Below are positions 36,170 through 47,495 of a stretch of DNA of 64,000 bases, piece by piece. Below the pieces are notes generated by a model. It was not told the DNA's origin. It was given only the letters and a program-made list of their open reading frames with translations, and did no database searches. A program made the position numbers and the translations under genes. Source of the stretch: Chimonanthus salicifolius (Eukaryota; Streptophyta; Magnoliopsida; Laurales; Calycanthaceae). Numbering within the stretch: the stretch's first letter is position 1; each line of letters opens with the position of its first letter. Location: positions 59,881,080 through 59,945,079 of the forward strand of contig CM023538.1 of the NCBI GenBank assembly GCA_013350335.1, given 5' to 3'.

Positions 36170-38263
36170 CCAAGTGCGAAACAGTGATTGCATTTGTCTA
36201 AGTTGCATCTAAAGCTAAGGTGGGTCTTCCCCGACCAATTTTTTTGGCTGTGGCATTTTGTAAATGTTTTTGAGATGGAGGTACCAAATGGATGGGAGAG
36301 TCATAGGTTCTGTGGCACAAGAATAGCACGTGAATGGAAACGATGGTGATAGGAATTGTGAATGGAACCGATGAAACTGGTCCTGGATACAGCAAACAAT
36401 GAAAGAATTTCTGTAACTTGAAGAAATGGATCAAAGAGAGTTATGAAGTAACGGAGAAGAAACAGGTCAGCATGAAAGTTTTACTCTGATAAAGAATATT
36501 GTAATTGAATTCTTTACAGATAGAGGAATCCAACAATTGCTTCTGAAAGTTGATTCCTCAAAATTTTGCTTCCAGATAAGTTCTTTGTGAGGTGACTAAT
36601 TCTGTACGGTATCAACTTGTAGTTGTTTTATATATATATAATCATTATAATGGATATTTATTAGGGAATATCTCTAATTGTTCTTGTAGTAGTTTCTATT
36701 TGGTGAGGCTGACCTGAAGTGATCATCATTGGTACCTTATCTCAACTATAGGTTTTTGATATTAAAAATACAATTCATTGGAGGCAATGATTGAAAAACT
36801 GATCTGTGGGACACTGTTTTAGAAGGTTGGATTGGATAAGATTCAACTGATAGATTCAACTGATATTTTGTAGTCAAACTTGATCAAACTTGTGATATCG
36901 GCATGATCTCCTAAATGATTTCAATTGATTAATTAATACTAAATAAAATATTAGTGTAAAAATGTAAATAACTGTGAAATGTACATGAATAATAAAATTT
37001 AAATAACTATAAAATGTGAAACTTAATCATGGGTAAAGCACTTCAACTCTTTCAAACTGCAGGTTGTCAAACCACTTAACCATGGGTACAAGAATGTTCC
37101 ATTTTAACTTGTACATGAACTTCCTGGGTACTTGAATCCAGCAACAGAGAGTGAAATGCACTAGGACACTGACAAAATCCATTGAGCACATCCAAAATGA
37201 TTGTTTTAAAGGAGATTAGCACTTCTAAGCAAGACATTGTTTGCATGAATCAATTCCTTTTATGTTGTATAAAATCAACACAAGTAAAATGGGATTCACC
37301 TTCTGTTATGTAAAACACAGAGAAGCGAAGATCATTTTTTTTTTTTTTCAAGACTAAGGTATTCAGGTCTCATTTGACTAATCTTTGGAGCATGTGTAAA
37401 CCTCTTTATCTCTACACGCCGGATACAGAACAATGGAGAGTGACTCTTTTTGTGTTGAGAGAGACTTGATCTCAAGATTTTCTGCAAACAACGACAGATT
37501 TTGACCCAAAATTGATGCGCTACAATCAGTAATTCAGTATTATACTAAAATTGATTGAATACAGGTTCCAACATGAACAAGGTACATCCATACTTTGTAG
37601 TGTATAGCACGGTCTAATCCCCCTTTGCTGCAACCATGTCAGCTCCATGTCAGCTGGAGCTCACCTAAGTTCTTTATTCCATAAAATTAAAAAAGAAAAG
37701 ATTCTCGGGCCAGATCCTGTCTAGCTCAATCCATTTGAGCAAGGATTGTCTGAAGCATGGCAACTTGAGGATGCTACATCAACAATGGGAGTAGTGCTTT
37801 CGTTGGTGGCTTCTCACCTCAGATTCAGATATCAATTGACTACACATTTATTCTAGTGGTATAGCTTCTTTTTGTTTGGATGGGAATGGCATTAGGAAAG
37901 TACATGACCACAAGGTTCTTTTTTACTTTTTAAAGGTATATCTATATCAGAATCTTCAAAAGAAAAGAAAATTACTACTGTGAAGATTAAAGGTGAATTT
38001 GTGAGTAGGCAAGAGGCTTTATAAAGCATGCAAGCCACTCTTCCTCTTCGGAAAATGAATTCAATAATACCGTAGAAACTCGTTATTCAGCTCATTGGTT
38101 GGATTGTTGATGGCTTTGTTGGAAAGATTTATCTCGAGAACGAGATCTCCTCTAGCTAGTTTCCCTCTCCTTTAAAAGAGCATCTTGAAAGATCTTGAAG
38201 GAGGAAAGTAGTTTACATATTTGTACACTCTAAAGATCACTAGTAAGGAAAGTTGTTTAAAGT
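36170..38263. other. Former 3' flank of the pseudogene and intergenic DNA
   Basis: No gene recognised. A short (TA)n tract lies near 36632-36640. Contains the SINE at 37339-37500. Confidence 0.4.
37339..37500 (-). mobile_element. tRNA-derived SINE, third family
   Basis: Plus strand: T-run, 'caagactaaggtattc', 'gagcatgtgtaaacctct', 'tggagagtgactctttttg', in the same order as the copies at 7698 and 49907. Minus strand is the sense strand. Confidence 0.55.
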
Positions 38264-38272
38264 TTTTTTTAG

Positions 38273-38946
38273 GGGTGCCCATATAGACACCGACGTTTTC
38301 TGCCTAGCAGATACCGAAATTCAGATTTTAGGTGAAAATTACCATTCTACCCTTACATGCAGAATTGACATGAAGGAATCGATCGATTGAATCACAAGCT
38401 GATCAATCGATCAATTCCCGAACGAGCGGAAGAAAGCAGCGTAATAGATCGATCACACGATGAAGCGATCAATCTGTTTATGAAGAAAGCAGCGTAACAG
38501 ATCGATTGTTTATGAATAGTAAAGTAATTATATTATTTAAATAATAAAATTTCTTTTAAAACTTTAAAGTTATTTTTTAAGCACTGTGTATTTTCAAAAT
38601 TTCTCAAATTTAATATCTGGACTAATTACGATAACCTGATAAAAATACTTTAAGACTTCAAGGTCTTTTGACACTCTTAAATATTTAAAACACAGTATTT
38701 TACAAATAAGAGTATCTCTAGGGATGTGCCGAAAACACATTTAGGAGTAAATCGATCGCTTTATCGTGCGATCGATCTATTACGCTGTTTTCTTCCGCTC
38801 GTTCGGGAATCGATCGATCAGCTTGTGCTTCAATCGATCGATTCCTTCATGTCAATTCTGCGTGTAAGGGCATAATTGTAATTTTCACCTAAAATCCGAA
38901 TTTCGGTGTCTACTAGCAGAAAACGTCGGTGTCTATATGGACACCC
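38273..38946. mobile_element. Mutator-like non-autonomous element with about 200-bp inverted repeats
   Basis: 674 bp. The left arm begins GGGTGCCCATATAGACACC and the inverse of the right end begins GGGTGTCCATATAGACACC; the arms stay about 90 percent complementary to about 38472 and 38749. A 9-bp direct repeat TTTTTTTAG flanks it at 38264-38272 and 38947-38955, the Mutator hallmark. The arms contain many ATCGATCG words. The AT-rich spacer repeats part of the left arm ('gaagaaagcagcgtaa' at about 38431 and 38481). No transposase. Confidence 0.85.
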
Positions 38947-39030
38947 TTTTTTTAGCCAAATATTCCTTTTAACAAATGACAAGTGGTTCAAAGAATTACA
39001 GGTGCATCAAGCCTATTCTGGATAATGCTG

Positions 39031-39475
39031 CGGTGTAACGGCAAATATTAAAAATATAACTTAGAACCTGTGGCAACATACTTTTTACAAGGTACCTTAA
39101 CTGGGAGAAACATTGATTTAAAAACCAGAGGTTTCAATTTCATTGTCACTCGATGCCTGTGGTTTGCGTGCAGCTGAAGTTTGTGTAACGACAAATATTC
39201 CCAATATCAGTTTAGAACATATGACAACATACTTTTTATAGGATAGTTCAACGACAAATATTCCCAATATCAGTTTAGAACATATGACAACATACTTTTT
39301 ATAGGATAGTTCAACTGATAGACACGTTGATTTAAGAACTAGAGGTCCCAAGTTTGAATCTTATATTCACCCGATGCGTGTAATTTATAGAGGGTTGTGC
39401 GCATTTAAAGTTTTAAATTTTATTCAATACCCTCTACTCGAAGAGAGGCAAGGGTCTTGCATTTCTCCGTTATTA
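39031..39475 (+). mobile_element. SINE (second family) with internal duplications
   Basis: The right half (39300-39475) reads as a SINE: 'gatagttcaactgatag' (A-box-like), 'agtttgaatctta' (B-box-like), 'cacccgatgcg', 'ctcgaagagaggcaagg', 'ttattaaaa'. The left part holds a diverged earlier copy of the head plus the 63-bp tandem repeat described separately. Confidence 0.5.
39188..39313 (+). repeat. Perfect 63-bp tandem duplication
   Basis: Two identical units (39188-39250 and 39251-39313) beginning acgacaaatattccc and ending ggatagttca. A third, diverged copy lies at about 39038-39100. Confidence 0.95.
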
Positions 39476-40025
39476 AAAAAACATAAGATGAGAAGATTGT
39501 GTAGAAAAAATAAAGTCTATTTAGAAGATAGGTGTCAATCAAAAGAGATACTCAACCTCTTGTCACAAGATCTATGCATCATTCTCAAGGCAGAATTCTT
39601 AGCTCTGGATATGGGATTCGAAAATTTTAAGCTTTGGTGAGCATTCATTAGAAATTCAAATATAATGTTTAGGAAATTTGAAGGTTGATTTATGTATTGA
39701 AAGCCTTTTCTTGAACATGATTTACTTGTCTTGAATGAATAGAATTTGGCTCTCATTGTCCTTCAGTTATCTATTATTTTTCTTTCCTTGCATGTCATAG
39801 CCTATATATACTCTGGATAGATGACTGTATCCATTTATCGTATGACTCAGTGAAGTGATAAATACTGATGACCTAAATAATTACCAGCTAAGCTGCCCAA
39901 TTCACTTTTTTTTTCTAAGAAAAAAAATATCATGTTTGGGTTGTTCGCCTGGCTCCTTTCCTTTTCCCCTTTTTGTTTTTGTTTTACCTTTATAATCTCA
40001 GGGTATTCCTATTCATCCTCGAGGT

Positions 40026-40372
40026 TAGGGCTGAAATGGGGCCGGTCGGGTTGGATTTCTTAAAATCCAAGCCGACTCACAATATTTATGGAACCCGGCT
40101 TTAACTATTGACCCAAAATTCTCGACCCGACTAGAATTCTAAACTGACTCAACCCGAATTTGATTCAATCTACATTCTGAACCTATTTTAGTCTAATTTT
40201 AGCCAAGTCAAGTTGGGTCAGGTTAACTTGAAAATTCCTCAACCCGGCTCGACCCGAATTTCATACGGGTTTTTGTCATTCTCAACCCGATCTGACCATC
40301 TGACCCAACCCGCATGATTTCTCGGTCGGGTCTTGCGGGTCGAGTTAAAACCCGACCAGAGTTTCACCTCTA
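40026..40372. mobile_element. hAT-like MITE, CGGGT-rich family (copy 3)
   Basis: 347 bp, begins TAGGGCTGAAATGGGG and ends AGAGTTTCACCTCTA. Flanks CTCGAGGT (40018-40025) and CTCAAGGT (40373-40380) agree at 7 of 8 positions. Interior rich in aacccgac / gtcgggtt words. Confidence 0.65.
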
Positions 40373-40407
40373 CTCAAGGTCATTTCCATCTCCTTTTGAT
40401 AAAATTT

Positions 40408-40600
40408 TGTAATACCCCGTGTGACCCCTATGACAAAAGAGGAGGGTGTGTCGACAGAAAAGAATTCGCCAGTGATGGGTGTTCTTGAAGTCCCACATAG
40501 AATCCTTCTGAAATATATGTGGATGCCTTCTCTCCTTCTACTATCATGTGTTTTGGAAGAGTAACTTTGAGTTGGCTTGCCAATGCAGAAGATCTATTGA
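40408..40600 (+). mobile_element. Diverged TRIM-type LTR fragment
   Basis: Begins TGTAATACCCCG and follows the LTR order of the family read on its sense strand: 'aagtcccacat', 'tatatgtgg' (where the intact LTRs have tatataagtag), 'ccttctctccttctac', 'ttttggaagagtaac', 'gttggcttgcc'. The distal half is missing or unrecognisable. Confidence 0.5.
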
Positions 40601-41378
40601 TTTATTCAAAGTAGTTTTTTGGATGAGTCAGTGATATTACATTTTATTATTAAAAAAACTAATTTTCTTTTTCAGTGCCAATTGTGTCCGATCTTGCACT
40701 AAGAGCAGTGAAAATATGACCTAAATAAATGATTTAAACACCAGTAAGTGTTTTCAACTCAAAGATAATTGCACACAACTGCTGGCTCTTAAAGTCAAAA
40801 GTTTTTAAGAGCTCAATTGAAAATATGAACGAGTTGGGATGGAACTCTCTTTCAAGACATAATTATAACAACAATAGGGTTAGGACCACTTCTTTAAAAT
40901 TTGGAAAGATGTGAAGCATTGGTCTCTAAGAAATATATTTTGGCTCAGTATTTCAGATACATAAGCCAAAATTTTGATCTATATAATATTTATCTCATAT
41001 TTTTATTAGATATATAATTAAAATATATAAAAAAAAATACCATTAAATAAAGAACTTTACATGTATCTTTTAAAAGCGAATCTTCGAATGCAAAAAGGTC
41101 TTTTGTAGAACCTATTTTATGTTAAATTCGGTCTCTTAAAATTATTTTACTTTTTAAAACAAATTAGATTCAATCTTTTATAATTTTTATTTGATGTATT
41201 TTGACTATATTGGATTAATCATGATAGGCCAAAATATTTATCTAATAATTTATTTTTAATCTTAAAAAAGTCAATACTTAACATCATTCCATTCTGACTC
41301 CCATTTAACATGGTGTTTGTCAAACCTATTAATTTTTTAAGTGAATATCCAAGTTAACATGACTTACTACATATTTAA

Positions 41379-41547
41379 TTTTTTTTTTTTTTAATTTACG
41401 TGTGGGAAATAGCGAGATATCAGCGTAAATCTCCACGGATTTGTCGAGTACCCCTAGGGCACTCTAAGTTAGGTCATAGAGACTCGAACCCACAATCTCC
41501 CGCTTTCTGAAAGTGGAAGATAACCAGTTGAACTTCTTTTAGACTTA
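41379..41547 (-). mobile_element. tRNA-derived SINE, first family
   Basis: The minus strand reads 'aagttcaactggttatc' (A-box-like), 'gggttcgagtctc' (B-box), 'cctaacttagagtgcc', 'tttacgctgatatc', 'cccacacgtaaatt' and an A-run (plus-strand T-run at 41379-41392). This is the best preserved copy of the family split at 3236-4230. Confidence 0.7.
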
Positions 41548-42317
41548 TATGAGAATGAATAGTCAATTAGATTACTAAATTTAAAATTAAATCGTCAAAG
41601 CACACATTTGTTTCATGAGTGTACATAAGAAATTTCAAATCTTTCAATATCTTGAATATGGGTCAAAACTTGAATAATTATATAGCTCTACTTTTAGAAT
41701 AGGTCCTTTTAGTAAGACAACATGCCTAGTCAATGTTCAATCCTTATTTATTTTAAGTAGTTTTTATTGAAATAATGAAATAATAAAGATTAGAAATAGT
41801 CGCATTCATGAATTCTAAAGAATAAGCCTTTAAATGAAGAGAATAAAATAAAATTTTGATTGTATAATGCTATGTTGGTTTCATGTACTGTGTTATAATT
41901 TAATAGTTGGCACGATGAGTGAGAAGATTGGTGCATGAGAGACTAGACTACATTTTAAAATAATTTCTAATAGATTATGCCAACTGTTTGTTTTAGGAAG
42001 AACTTCAACCTTACTTTAAAGAATAATTAAAAGTTAAAGAGAATTGGAGTCGAAAATAAAAATAGTTAACAAAAAAATTAATTTTGATATGTTTTATCAA
42101 TAGGAAAGTTTTTTTTTTTTTTTTAAATAACAGAGGGGGAACCTCTAGCACAGTTCTACTAATCCTTTCCTTCGAGTGGTGATGTCTCATACCTCGCTAC
42201 CCTTGTGTGAACAACTAGTAAAGGTTGGTTGAATAAATATTGAATGAGGCTTGATTTGAATTATGCGGTATGAACTGAAAAGGATTTAAAAGGACGACCA
42301 ATGAATCCTACTCAATA

Positions 42318-42318
<1 letters not shown>

Positions 42319-42357
<39 letters not shown>
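42319..42357. repeat. (TA)n microsatellite
   Basis: About 19 TA units. Confidence 0.95.
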
Positions 42358-42359
<2 letters not shown>

Positions 42360-42478
42360 CAAATTTCTTCATTTAAATATAGATTTTTATGTTTAAATGG
42401 ATGATTATTTTAAGAAGTTTTGTAAATCATCCTTCATCTAATAAGTACAAGTATTTTCTCATTTTCAATGGTCCCATC

Positions 42479-42879
42479 CAGGGGTGCAAAATTCGGCATG
42501 GCCGAGATATTGGCCGATAAGTTTCTCTTGCCTCTTTTGCTTTTTTTTTTTTTTTTAAATATCTGTATTTTTTATTATTTTATTTTATCTGAATTAAAAA
42601 ATAAATAAATAACTTCAAAGAAAGCGGGATTTAAAAAAAGAAAAAAAATTTGAAAACGTAAATATCGGCTGATATTGGACACGGGGCAAGATATCAACTC
42701 GGGCCTACCACTGTTTTTTTTTTTTAAAAAAGACCAATATTAATCATATCGGTTGATACCAGACTAATATATATTGCTGGTATATCGACCATATCAGCCG
42801 AGAAATAGTGTACACGGCTGCTACAATACGTATCGACCGATATAATGAGGTGTTTAAAAGTCGATATCTTTATCCTTAG
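42479..42879. mobile_element. hAT-like MITE with 7-of-8 target duplication
   Basis: 401 bp, begins CAGGGGTGCAAAATTCGGC and ends with a decayed inverse (cttag). Flanks GTCCCATC (42471-42478) and GTCCCACC (42880-42887). The interior carries 'gatattggccgata', 'atatcggctgatattgg' and 'tatcgaccgata', shared with the element at 51996. Confidence 0.65.
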
Positions 42880-42887
42880 GTCCCACC

Positions 42888-44480
42888 AAATATTATTTTA
42901 GTATAAAATTTCTTGATGGCAAGGTGTCCAAAGTGCACAAATTCAAATCGTGCTCCCATTAGTAATTTAATGCATCAAATTAGAAGGAGTCCTTTATATT
43001 ATTTAATTAATTATTTTTTTGAGTAAATAATAGTTTTATTAACATAATATAAGATAATGAAAATCTAACGTAACTTAAAAGATTAAAATTCTGAACTTGA
43101 AATCAAAGTTCGAAGTTAGTAATCTATGTCACTATCTTATGTCATGTGATTGAAAGATTGATTTGAATTTAATCATTTATATTTGAGTTAGTATAAAAGT
43201 TATTTGTTATTGATTTAATATAAAATTTCATCAAAACTACGATGATCTTTCAACTCTATTTATATTGCATTACAATGTTTCAAAACTCTACCTTTTCTAG
43301 TGGTTTAATTCGAATTTAATCTTAATTTGATTAAATAAAATACAGCTTAATTATCTTTAAAACCTTTTGAAACTTCAAATAAACAAAAAAATTATTGATA
43401 TAACCTACTATTTGAAAGAGTTAGAGACTTGAACCTTAATAACATGCAAAACATTTTGACCTAAGTATGTATCTTTTATAGTATTATTAATAATCATAAG
43501 TAGTGTAAATTATATATTTTTATAAAAAATATAATTATTAATTTTTATATGTTTATATTTAACCTTTTACAATTTTTTAGCCATTTGCATGTCATCATAT
43601 TTTTAACTTATTTATAATCAATTAATTATTTTTAACTCATGTTTGTTGAAATTAGGTTAAATTTAAGTGATCTTTAACCATACAAAAAGTATGATTTTAT
43701 GTAATTTTATTAGTTTATGTCGAATAATAGATTATTCTAAACAACTTTTCTTTAAAGTAGAACTATCCACATAGATATTAATATGGAATTTGGTTGTAGA
43801 TGCTTATTCAAATATTTTTTATAAACAAACTCGGTCAAACTTGTTACATCAGCATGATGTCATATAAGTATTAATTAATTGAAATATCGTATTCTCATTT
43901 TTTTAAAAATATATTATTTACATTAATTATAATTATAAATAATAGAATAATTCAAATATCTAATATAAGAAGTTGAAAACCTTTCAGGAATTATTGATGA
44001 TCAAATTTTAAGATTTAAAAATAATATTAAAATAATCAAACTGTATTTAATAAAAATTGAACTGAGTTGTATCACTCAGAATGATAGAAATTAGATAGAG
44101 TTTTAAAATATTTATTTTAAATATGATAATTCCTCCACGACAGGTAGAGGCAATTAAGAGCGAGAGCCGCCGCCTATATAGAATCTACTCTCTTAAACAA
44201 ATTAAAAAAAGAAAAAAATAGCAATAACCTCACATTAATTACATTAATTACATGTATGTTAGAAAATTCTAAAAAGAGGAAACGGTGGGACTAAGACAAT
44301 TGGAGGAGTGAATCCTGACTCAGTCAGTCAGTCCACTGAATCACTCGGTTAAATGACTAAATTGCCCCTTGTAGCTTTGTTTTCATTCCCCCATTTCAGC
44401 TTCCCTCTCTTCTACCTTTGGAAGCTGCTCAAAAGTCCAAACCTTCTTCCCACGTCCCACCTTTTCCCTTTAATTTATTC
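42888..44480. other. AT-rich sequence upstream of the ATL gene
   Basis: No gene or bounded element recognised. The last 200 bp become less AT-rich ('tcctgactcagtcagtcagtcc' region near 44310) and may be proximal promoter. Confidence 0.35.
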
Positions 44481-44485
44481 CATTT

Positions 44486-44500
44486 TTATATATATAAAAG
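44486..44500 (+). promoter_or_regulatory. Predicted TATA box of the ATL gene
   Basis: The string 'tatatatataaaag' lies about 30 bp upstream of a change to pyrimidine/CA-rich leader-like sequence, placing the transcript start near 44525. Confidence 0.45.
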
Positions 44501-44524
44501 AGTATAAACCCCTCAGTCACTCAC

Positions 44525-44627
44525 AAAACCTGACTTTTTTTTGGGGGAGGGGCTTTCTTCTGCAACTACAAAGTGCCATCAAACAAACAGAACCAGATCC
44601 ATTAATGGCTGATTCTCCAAATCTGAG
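44525..44627 (+). other. Predicted leader exon of the ATL gene with a short upstream ORF
   Basis: Leader-like sequence ends at ...aatctgag followed by gtaggtgac, a good donor. It contains ATG at 44605 opening MADSPNLR. If the donor joins the acceptor 'atcattttag' at 45410, this frame ends at a TGA (45412-45414) overlapping the ATG at 45411. Splicing is predicted only. If the intron is retained the frame ends at TAG immediately after R. Confidence 0.45.
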
Positions 44628-44675
44628 GTAGGTGACATTAACATATCCTTCATTCTATCTTCCCCATTTCCTGCT

Positions 44676-45475
44676 CAAGTATGAGTTGGGTCTTTATTAT
44701 CTCACCTCAAAATGCCAGAAAAATGATTTCTTTCTTCTCTCTGGAACATGCCTAACCTCCAAAATACTGCTGCTTTCCATTTCAAATATTGTAAAAAGCT
44801 GCTAGCTTTTAGGCTTTATGTTTTTCTTTTTAAATGTTCATCTCAATGCAATACCCACCTCGTAGTTTCACTGGTTTTTTTTCTCTCAAATCTAGATTGA
44901 GTCCGATGTTTGTTTTCTGCTCATCTTGCTAAAACAAGTTAGAGTTTCACCTCAATGCTAGAAAAAGATGGTTTTTTATTTTTTCATTTTCAAAAAATGT
45001 CATGGTTCTGATGCCAGAGAATAGAAAGATGCTGTTTCCCCTTGTATCTCTGTTCTAACTTGGGTTTGATATTAATCCCAAGAAAAACTGGTTTTTTAGC
45101 CTAGTCATCTGCTAAAAAGAAGTGGTTTGGTGCCTGAGGAAGAAAATACACATCCATATATGTCGTTTTTTTGTTAAAAAATTAGTCTGTTCTACGACGA
45201 TTTGGGTTTGATGCTAAAGCAAGAAGAGAATGGTGTTTTCATCCTACCTGCCTCTTATCTGACAATTGGGTTTAATGTTAGAATAAGACAATAGATATTT
45301 TCTTAGCCTACCCATCTCCTGAAACGAAGTTGGTTTGATGCCAAAGGAAGAAAAATATTTATATATGCCTATATTTACATATTTTAAGTTTATATAGTTT
45401 ATCATTTTAGATGAATTTAGTTGATACCAAAGGAAGAAAAATGATGGCACTCTTAGCCTACCCATCTCCCAAAAT
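44676..45475 (+). repeat. Degenerate repeats derived from the ATL start region
   Basis: At least eight imperfect units, spaced about 55-120 bp, with the order 'ttgggtttgatgc', 'aaaggaagaaaaatg', 'ttttcttagcctacccatctcc'. Clear units start near 45057, 45200, 45263, 45329 and 45416; weaker ones near 44680, 44930, 45000 and 45123. The first codons of the gene (45474-45535: 'acttgggttttggctc', 'aaggaaaaagatgg', 'ttttaacctacccacc') follow the same pattern. Confidence 0.7.
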
Positions 45476-46565
45476 GACTTGGGTTTTGGCTCAGATCAAG
45501 GAAAAAGATGGGGTTTTAACCTACCCACCCCCCCTTTCTCCTCCTTCTTTTGCATCTCCTTACACTAGTAGTTTTCAGAAAGAAACATCTCCACCATCAA
45601 CACCATCATCCTCTGGCAGTAAAATCAGCCCAACTGTTCTTTTCATCATTGTAATCCTGGCAGTGGTCTTTTTCCTCTCTGGTCTGCTCCATCTGCTTGT
45701 CAGATTCCTCATAAAGCACCCATCTTCCTCACCCTCATCTCAGTCCAACAGATACCCAGATACCCCTGCCTCTGATGCTCTTCAGAGGCAGCTCCAGCAG
45801 CTGTTCCACCTCCATGACTCTGGCCTAGACCAGGCATTCATAGATGCTCTTCCTGTCTTTCTGTACAAGGAGATCATGGGCCTGAAAGAGCCATTTGACT
45901 GTGCTGTTTGCCTATGTGAGTTCTCAGAAGATGACAAGCTAAGATTGCTCCCCATTTGCAGCCATGCTTTCCATCTCAACTGCATAGACACATGGCTTCT
46001 CTCAAATTCTACCTGCCCTCTCTGCAGAGGGACCCTTTTTGCCCCTGGCCTAGCCATTGAAAACCCAGTGTTTGAATTTGATGATGCAAGGGAAGATGAT
46101 AGAGTTCCAGGTGATGTAGAAGATGGCCAGAAAGGAGTGGAAATAGAAGAGGAGGTTGTTGAGCAGAAGAGGGTCTTGCCTGTAAGGCTTGGGAATTTCA
46201 GGAGCTTAAATGATGGAGAAGGTGAGGAAGGAGTGATGGGAGAAAGCAGCAGTAATAATTTGGATGCCAGGAGATGTTATTCAATGGGCTCTTATCAGTA
46301 TGTCGTTCGAGATTCAAATCTGCAGGTGGCTTTGGACCCACATAAAGATGGTGATTGGAAGCAGCAGCATTTCAAGAGGAGAGGATCCAATGGAGGGGAT
46401 TCTTCAGTGGAAGAGGATTTACAAGGGAAGAAGCTCTGGAGTGGTAGTAAGGGTGAGAGCTTTTCAATCTCAAAGATATGGCTTTGGTCTAGGAAGGGAA
46501 AATTCTCAGGTTCACCTTCTTTTAATGTGGGATTGCCATGGATTGAGAGAACTCAGCACATGTGA
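45474..46565 (+). CDS. RING-H2 E3 ubiquitin ligase, ATL family (ATL13/ATL46-like)
   Basis: Single coding exon of 363 residues from the ATG at 45474 (MTWVLAQIKEKDG, which I take as the conserved start). An in-frame ATG at 45411 would add 21 residues. Residues 52-77 are one hydrophobic segment (the family's N-terminal anchor), followed by the GLD motif (DSGLDQAFIDALP) and the RING-H2 at 143-184 with spacing C-x2-C-x15-C-x1-H-x2-H-x2-C-x10-C-x2-C and Trp four residues after the sixth zinc ligand. All eight ligands are present, so E2 binding is expected. The acidic and basic tail contains SMGSYQYVV and NLQVAL, typical of the ATL13/46/47 subgroup. ATL proteins ubiquitinate membrane-proximal targets, often in defence or wall development; the target here is unknown. 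Coding density and codons are normal. Confidence 0.92.
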   Translation: MTWVLAQIKEKDGVLTYPPPLSPPSFASPYTSSFQKETSPPSTPSSSGSKISPTVLFIIVILAVVFFLSGLLHLLVRFLIKHPSSSPSSQSNRYPDTPASDALQRQLQQLFHLHDSGLDQAFIDALPVFLYKEIMGLKEPFDCAVCLCEFSEDDKLRLLPICSHAFHLNCIDTWLLSNSTCPLCRGTLFAPGLAIENPVFEFDDAREDDRVPGDVEDGQKGVEIEEEVVEQKRVLPVRLGNFRSLNDGEGEEGVMGESSSNNLDARRCYSMGSYQYVVRDSNLQVALDPHKDGDWKQQHFKRRGSNGGDSSVEEDLQGKKLWSGSKGESFSISKIWLWSRKGKFSGSPSFNVGLPWIERTQHM

Positions 46566-47444
46566 AGGTATTTCTCATGTCATGTATTCCTGCATATATC
46601 AATCAATCAGTGCATCACCCATTTTCATGCTTCTTCTTCTTCTTTTTCTTCTTTTGCTCATTTGTCTAGAGCTATGGTCTGGTTTTGTTCCTTTCCAATT
46701 CAATTTTTCCGGGCAGTGTATTTTGTTTTTGAGCTTTCCCTTTTGCATCAACAGTTTGATGACAACCTAAATCTAACAGTGACCTTTGTTACTAATTAAA
46801 ATTTTGAGAGTTAGTATTCCATAAAGTCTTGCAATATGGTGGGGATCACCCATGCAGCATGTTTAAAAAAAGAAAAGGAAAAGAAATGAAAAAGAAAAGA
46901 AAAAGAGCTTCTTTGAAGTAAACTGACAGAAATCTGTTAGAATAGTATTTCCTGTCAAGTCTATTGTGTGATTTGTTTCTTTTGCATTTCAATTCTTTTG
47001 GCATATGCATTTTGGGGTTTGCTTTTTCTTTCATCTTTTGTGTGTATGGCTCCAAACTTTAGTCTTTTGCTTTTGAGTATTGTTGGGTTTAATTTTATTG
47101 CTTCTTTTTGAACTTTGAATACCTGAAATTTGGGTGTCAATTTCTCTATCTTCTTATCTTCTTTTTCTTTTTCACCTTTGGTATGATGGGAGGATTGGAT
47201 CCATGAAAAGTTGTGGAAGAATTCTTCTGGTGAGATCTCTTTCTCACTTGAATTTTTTTTTTTAATTTTATTTTTTCCTCTTTAGCCTGTTTACTGTTTC
47301 TTTTCCTATCTCTTTCTTCTCTCTCAAGTGGGTCGGTTGTTCAGTGGATTGCATTATGCTATAGCCCCACTTTGTGGGGCAAAAGCAAACAAAAGTCAAT
47401 GAATTATATGAATTGTGAAATGAAACAACATGAGAAACTATGTG

Positions 47445-47495
<51 letters not shown>

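Noticed and set aside
41379..41547. A and B boxes suggesting tRNA genes (also at 3236, 47888, 53625, 58245, 59515)
   Set aside because: No cloverleaf acceptor stem could be formed, and the boxes are followed by shared non-tRNA bodies with A- or T-tails, so these are SINEs.
44605..44631. ATG at 44605 as the true ATL start, spliced in frame to the main exon
   Set aside because: The best acceptor (45410) puts it out of frame and no acceptor of good quality restores the frame; ATL relatives begin near the MTWVLAQ-like segment.
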